From: Bradyrhizobiaceae bacterium
GTDB taxonomy: Bacteria; Pseudomonadota; Alphaproteobacteria; Rhizobiales; Xanthobacteraceae
NCBI GenBank assembly: GCA_947481635.1
Contig: CANKHJ010000014.1
Span: 1 to 40,993, forward strand
Direction of reading: 5' to 3'
Length of the DNA stretch: 40,993 nt
The first letter of the stretch is position 1; each line of letters opens with the position of its first letter. Under the pieces are notes generated by a model. The model ran no database searches. It had not been told where the DNA came from and was given only the letters and a program-made list of their open reading frames with translations. Positions 37,166 through 40,993 of the stretch are shown here, piece after piece. Both the position numbers and the translations under genes were made by a program.

Positions 37166-38272
37166 ATGATCTCGGCGACGCCGCCGTTTCGCGCCGACCA
37201 CGTCGGCAGCTTCCTCCGTCCGGAAGCCCTCAAGCAGGCGCGGGCAAGGCGCGCGAACGGCGAGATCACCGTGGCCGAACTCAAGGAGGTCGAAGACCGC
37301 GAGATCGCGGCGCTGATCCGCAAACAGGAAGAGATCGGTCTTGCGGTCACGACCGACGGCGAGTTTCGCCGCTCCTGGTGGCAGTTCGATTTCTTAGGCA
37401 TGCTCGATGGCGTCGAATTGTTCGAGGCTGACCAGGGCATCCAGTTTCAGGGCGTGAAGACCCGGCCGATCGGCACCCGGATCAACGGCAGGATCGGCTT
37501 CTCCAATCATCCGTTCCTGGAACACTTCAAGTTTCTCAAAGCGCATACCCGCGTCACGCCGAAGATGACCATCCCAAGCCCGACGGTGCTGCATTTCCGG
37601 TTGGAGCCGGGATCGGTCGACAAGGGCGTGTACCCGCACCGCGACGACATTTTCCAAGATCTGAGCCAAGCTTATCGGGATGCGGTGCAGGCCTTCTACA
37701 ATGCGGGCTGCCGTTATCTGCAATTCGACGATACCGCCTTGGCCTATCTCTGTTCCAAGGAGGAGATGGCCAAGGCCCGGGCGCGCGGCGTCAAAACCGA
37801 GAGCGTCGTGCGGGACTATGCCGACGTCATCAACGCGGCGCTGGCCGGCAAGCCGAAGGACATGGTGATCACCACCCATGTCTGCCGCGGCAATTTCCGC
37901 TCGACCTGGATCGCGTCGGGCGGTTACGAGCCGATCGCCGAGGTGCTGTTCGGCGGCACCGACTTTGACGGCTATTTCCTCGAATATGACAGCGAGCGCG
38001 CCGGGGGCTTCGAGCCGCTGCGCTTCGTGCCGAAGGGTCCCAAGCAGGTCGTGCTCGGCCTGATTACCTCGAAGAGTGGCACGCTCGAGAACAAGGACGA
38101 GATCAAGCGCCGGATCGATGAGGCCGCGACCTATGTGCCGCTTGATCAATGCTGCTTGTCGCCGCAATGCGGCTTCGCCTCGACCGAGGAGGGTAATACC
38201 CTGACCGAGCAGCAACAGTGGGCGAAGATGCGCGAAGTGATCGAGATCGCCCGCGAGGTGTGGGGCAAATAG
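37166..38272 (+). CDS. MetE C-terminal-like zinc methyltransferase, copy 1
   Basis: The 368-residue protein corresponds to the catalytic half of cobalamin-independent methionine synthase and resembles YxjG/YxjH-type proteins, beginning PFRADHVGSFLRP. The zinc set is complete: His238 and Cys240 (THVCRGN), Glu273 (LEYDSERAGG) and Cys335 (SPQCGFAS). Residues matching homocysteine contacts of MetE are kept (Ser15, Glu66, Asp188). The N-terminal folate-binding half of MetE is absent, so the methyl donor is uncertain. It differs from copies 2 and 3 at LQFDDT (they have LQLDEV). Epoxyalkane:CoM transferase is a related family. Confidence 0.88.
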   Translation: MISATPPFRADHVGSFLRPEALKQARARRANGEITVAELKEVEDREIAALIRKQEEIGLAVTTDGEFRRSWWQFDFLGMLDGVELFEADQGIQFQGVKTRPIGTRINGRIGFSNHPFLEHFKFLKAHTRVTPKMTIPSPTVLHFRLEPGSVDKGVYPHRDDIFQDLSQAYRDAVQAFYNAGCRYLQFDDTALAYLCSKEEMAKARARGVKTESVVRDYADVINAALAGKPKDMVITTHVCRGNFRSTWIASGGYEPIAEVLFGGTDFDGYFLEYDSERAGGFEPLRFVPKGPKQVVLGLITSKSGTLENKDEIKRRIDEAATYVPLDQCCLSPQCGFASTEEGNTLTEQQQWAKMREVIEIAREVWGK

Positions 38273-38354
38273 GGCGCCGGCCCCGAGCACAATGAGGGTG
38301 GCCTGGAGCCGCCCCGCCGTGACAGAATAAAGAAAATCGACTGGGGGAGGTCTC

Positions 38355-39461
38355 ATGCAACGGTCCAAGCCGCCATTCCGCGCCGATCATGTCGGCTCGC
38401 TGTTGCGCCCGCAGCCGGTGAAGGCGGCCCGCGCCAGGCTTGAGGCCAAGGAGATCAGTGCGGCCGAGCTCAAGGCTGTTGAGGACCGCGCGGTCGAGCA
38501 ACTGATCCGTAAGCAGGAAGAGATCGGACTGCAGGCGATCACCGATGGCGAATGTCGCCGCGCCTTCTGGCATTACGATTTTCTCGTCGGCCTCGACGGC
38601 GTGGACTTCCGCCAACTGGACTCGGGCTGGGCCTTTAAAGGCGCGACGCTGAAGCCGATCCAGCCGACCGTGGTCGGCAAGCTTGGCTTTTCGAACCATC
38701 CCTTTCTGGAACACTTCCGATTCCTGAAGCAGCACGCCAGGCAGACGCCGAAGATGACGATCCCGTCGCCCTCGGCGCTGCATTTCCGCAATGGCCGCCA
38801 GAGCATTCCGGAATCGGTCTATCCGCGCATGGAGGATTTCTTCGCGGATCTCGGCAAGACCTATTCCAAGGCGGTGCGCGCCTTCGCCGACGAAGGCTGC
38901 CGTTACCTGCAGCTCGACGAAGTGTTCATCGCGTATCTGTGCGATCCCGAGCAGCGCAAGGTGCTGTCGAGCCGCGGCGAGGACCCGGAGCAGATCCTGC
39001 GCGTCTATGCCGATCTGATCAATGCGTCGATGGAGGGCATTCCTTCCGACATGACGATCTCGATGCATCTGTGCCGCGGCAATTTCAAATCGACCTTCGT
39101 CGCGTCGGGCGGTTATGAGCCGGTGGCCGACGTGTTGTTCAATCAGACCAACGTGCATGCGTATTTCATGGAGTTCGACAGCGACCGCTCCGGCGGCTTC
39201 GAACCGCTGCGCTTCGTGCCCAAGGGTAAGCTGGTGGTGCTCGGCGTCGTCACCTCGAAGACCGGTGAACTCGAGCCGAAGGACGCAATCAAACGCAGGA
39301 TCGAAGAGGCGTCGGAATATGTGCCGCTCGATCAGCTTTGCCTCTCGACGCAATGCGGCTTCGCCTCGACCGAAGAGGGCAACGCCGTCACCGAGGAGCA
39401 GCAATGGGCCAAGCTGCGCATGGTGATCGATATCGCTGAAGAGGTTTGGGGGAAGCAATGA
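38355..39461 (+). CDS. MetE C-terminal-like zinc methyltransferase, copy 2
   Basis: The 368-residue paralog has zinc residues His238, Cys240, Glu273 and Cys334 and the pocket residues Ser15, Glu66 and Asp188 in LQLDEV. ATG 38355 follows GGGGGAGG. It lies 82 bases after copy 1 and its end overlaps the copy 3 start (ATGA), so copies 2 and 3 are translationally coupled. TDGECRRAFWHYDF replaces the TDGEFRRSWW of copies 1 and 3. All three are likely expressed together and may act on different thiols or methyl donors. Confidence 0.88.
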   Translation: MQRSKPPFRADHVGSLLRPQPVKAARARLEAKEISAAELKAVEDRAVEQLIRKQEEIGLQAITDGECRRAFWHYDFLVGLDGVDFRQLDSGWAFKGATLKPIQPTVVGKLGFSNHPFLEHFRFLKQHARQTPKMTIPSPSALHFRNGRQSIPESVYPRMEDFFADLGKTYSKAVRAFADEGCRYLQLDEVFIAYLCDPEQRKVLSSRGEDPEQILRVYADLINASMEGIPSDMTISMHLCRGNFKSTFVASGGYEPVADVLFNQTNVHAYFMEFDSDRSGGFEPLRFVPKGKLVVLGVVTSKTGELEPKDAIKRRIEEASEYVPLDQLCLSTQCGFASTEEGNAVTEEQQWAKLRMVIDIAEEVWGKQ

Positions 39462-40561
39462 AACGCACCACGCCACCGTTCCGCGCTGACCATGTCGGCT
39501 CCCTGCTGCGACCCGCGGCGCTGAAACAGGCGCGCGAGCAGCGCGCCAAGGGCGAGATCGACGCCGCAGCGCTGAAGGCGGTGGAAGATCGCGAGATTGA
39601 CCGCATCATCGGCAAGCAGGAAGAGGTTGGGCTTGCGGCCGTCACCGACGGAGAGTTCCGCCGGTCCTGGTGGCATCTCGATTTTCTCTGGGGCCTCGAC
39701 GGCGCCGAGAAGACCGACATGAGCACCGGCATTGCCTTCGCCGCGGTGACCACTCGCAACGAGGGCGTGAAGGTCACCGGCAAACTCGGCTTTTCCGGCC
39801 ATCCGATGATCGATCACTGGAAGTATGTGGCGGCTCGCACCAAGCGCACGCCGAAGGTCACGATCCCGGCGCCGTCGGCGATCTATGGTCGTCCGGTGGC
39901 GACGCCGATCAACAAGGATGTCTATCCGAAGATGGACGCGTTCTTCGACGATCTCGGCCAGGCCTATAAGAAAGCCGTGCGCGCCTTTGCCGATGCCGGC
40001 TGCCGCTATCTGCAGCTCGACGAAGTGTTCATCGCGATGCTGTGCGACCCGAAATACCGACAGCAGATGAAGGACCGCGGCGACAATCCCGAAACGCTCG
40101 GCGATCTCTATGGCGACCTGATCAACACCGCGATGTCGGACATTCCCTCCGACATGACGATCACAATGCACCTGTGCCGCGGCAATTATAAATCCACCTT
40201 CATGGGTTCGGGTGGCTACGATGCGGTGCAGGAAGTCCTGTTCAACAAGATCAAGGTGCACGGCTTCTTCATGGAATATGACGACGAGCGCGCCGGCGGC
40301 TTCGAGCCGTTGCGCCAGGTGCCGAAGGATCGCCATGTGGTGCTCGGCCTCGTCACCTCGAAGAACGGCCAGCTCGAAACCAAGGACGAGATCAAACGGC
40401 GCATCGATGCGGCGGCGAAGTTCATTCCGCTCGATCAGCTCTGCCTCTCGCCGCAATGCGGCTTTGCCTCGACCGAGGAGGGCAACATGCTCACCGAGGA
40501 GCAGCAATGGGCCAAGCTGCGGATGATCGTAGAGGTATCCGAGGAGGTATGGGGAAAGTAG
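39458..40561 (+). CDS. MetE C-terminal-like zinc methyltransferase, copy 3
   Basis: The 367-residue paralog keeps His238, Cys240, Glu273 and Cys334, plus Ser15, Glu66 and Asp188. It differs most from the others in the 85-125 and 140-150 regions (NEGVKVTGKLGFSGHPMIDH; AIYGRPVATP instead of xLHFR), which border the pocket, suggesting another substrate. ATG 39458 overlaps the stop of copy 2. The gene upstream supplies the ribosome-binding site (GGGGGAAG). Seventy-five bases separate it from the VWA gene. Confidence 0.88.
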   Translation: MKRTTPPFRADHVGSLLRPAALKQAREQRAKGEIDAAALKAVEDREIDRIIGKQEEVGLAAVTDGEFRRSWWHLDFLWGLDGAEKTDMSTGIAFAAVTTRNEGVKVTGKLGFSGHPMIDHWKYVAARTKRTPKVTIPAPSAIYGRPVATPINKDVYPKMDAFFDDLGQAYKKAVRAFADAGCRYLQLDEVFIAMLCDPKYRQQMKDRGDNPETLGDLYGDLINTAMSDIPSDMTITMHLCRGNYKSTFMGSGGYDAVQEVLFNKIKVHGFFMEYDDERAGGFEPLRQVPKDRHVVLGLVTSKNGQLETKDEIKRRIDAAAKFIPLDQLCLSPQCGFASTEEGNMLTEEQQWAKLRMIVEVSEEVWGK

Positions 40562-40636
40562 CCGCCTCTTTTTACCGCTTTTGAACCTCTGTAGGCTGAC
40601 AAGCGACCCATTGCTGTCAGCCTTCGGAGGGACGAC

Positions 40637-40993
40637 GTGGTTGGTATTGCCCGTTCGACGATTTTCGCTGCGCTCCTCGCGCTTTCCTCCACACCGGCAT
40701 TGGCCCAGAGCGGCGACGCGATCCTGATCCTCGATGCGTCGGGATCGATGTGGGGGCAGGTCGACGGACAGACCAAGATTTCCGCGGCGCGCAAGGCGGT
40801 CGATTCGATCCTGCGGAAATGGAAGCCGGATGACCGTCTTGGCCTGATGACTTACGGGCACAGGTCGAAGGGCGACTGCAAGGACATCGAATTGATGGTC
40901 CCGGTCAGCCGCTTCGATCCGGATCGCATCAAGGCCGCGGTGAACGGCCTCAATCCGAAGGGCAAGACCCCGATTGCGGATTCCCTGCGCGCC
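40637..40993 (+). CDS. Secreted VWA-domain protein, N-terminal fragment
   Basis: The first 119 codons are present; the gene runs off the window. GTG 40637 follows CGGAGGG. A signal peptide (VVGIARSTIFAALLALSSTP, cut near ALAQ) precedes a von Willebrand A domain with the MIDAS motif DASGS (in ILILDASGSMWG) and the later Thr in KTPIADSL. Such proteins bind a divalent metal and a protein partner outside the cytoplasm. The function is unknown and no link to the methyltransferase genes is evident. Confidence 0.88.
   Translation, partial: MVGIARSTIFAALLALSSTPALAQSGDAILILDASGSMWGQVDGQTKISAARKAVDSILRKWKPDDRLGLMTYGHRSKGDCKDIELMVPVSRFDPDRIKAAVNGLNPKGKTPIADSLRA

Overview
The window is GC-rich DNA from an alphaproteobacterium, most likely of the Bradyrhizobiaceae/Xanthobacteraceae group of Hyphomicrobiales. 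The case rests on codon use, gene families (GlnD, MutS, PHA depolymerase, Bug-type solute receptors, TAXI-TRAP transporter) and a family of intergenic palindromes ending in GTCAT(T/G)CC...GGAATGAC, common in that group. This is an inference from style, not a database match. I found no rRNA, tRNA, CRISPR array, insertion sequence, phage gene or transcription factor gene.

Positions 1-11074 are mostly housekeeping: the end of an ABC-2 exporter (ATPase tail plus permease), a secreted protein of unknown function, an intracellular poly(3-hydroxybutyrate) depolymerase, a YgjP-type zinc metallopeptidase, a Bcr/CflA-type MFS exporter, a class A penicillin-binding protein and GlnD.

Positions 11150-14850 hold a sulfonate/taurine/nitrate-type ABC importer (receptor, permease, ATPase) and an OsmC-like protein. 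The importer leader carries a sigma70-like promoter, an RNA that matches the SAM-II (S-adenosylmethionine) riboswitch class in motif order and spacing, and a GC-rich hairpin. This ties the importer to methionine/sulfur supply. MutS follows on the minus strand.

Positions 17600-33200 are an aromatic-catabolism island. A minus-strand run (enoyl-CoA hydratase, SDR dehydrogenase, hotdog thioesterase, TAXI receptor, fused TRAP permease, amidohydrolase) ends at an intrinsic terminator. Divergent from it are a Bug receptor and a cytoplasmic 4,5-dihydroxyphthalate-decarboxylase-like protein. Then comes a plus-strand run: CoA-transferase A/B, 3-oxoadipyl-CoA-type thiolase, ligI, ligA, ligB, ligC. These encode protocatechuate 4,5-cleavage as far as 4-oxalomesaconate; ligJ and ligK are not in the window. 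Both LigA and LigB carry unusual lysine-rich C-terminal tails.

Positions 33200-40600 hold two tandem Bug receptors without their membrane subunits, a LigM-like tetrahydrofolate-dependent O-demethylase and, divergently, three tandem MetE-C-terminal-like zinc methyltransferases. LigM would make protocatechuate-type products from methoxylated lignin aromatics and load methyl groups on tetrahydrofolate; the MetE-like trio is a plausible methyl sink. The window ends inside a secreted VWA-domain protein.
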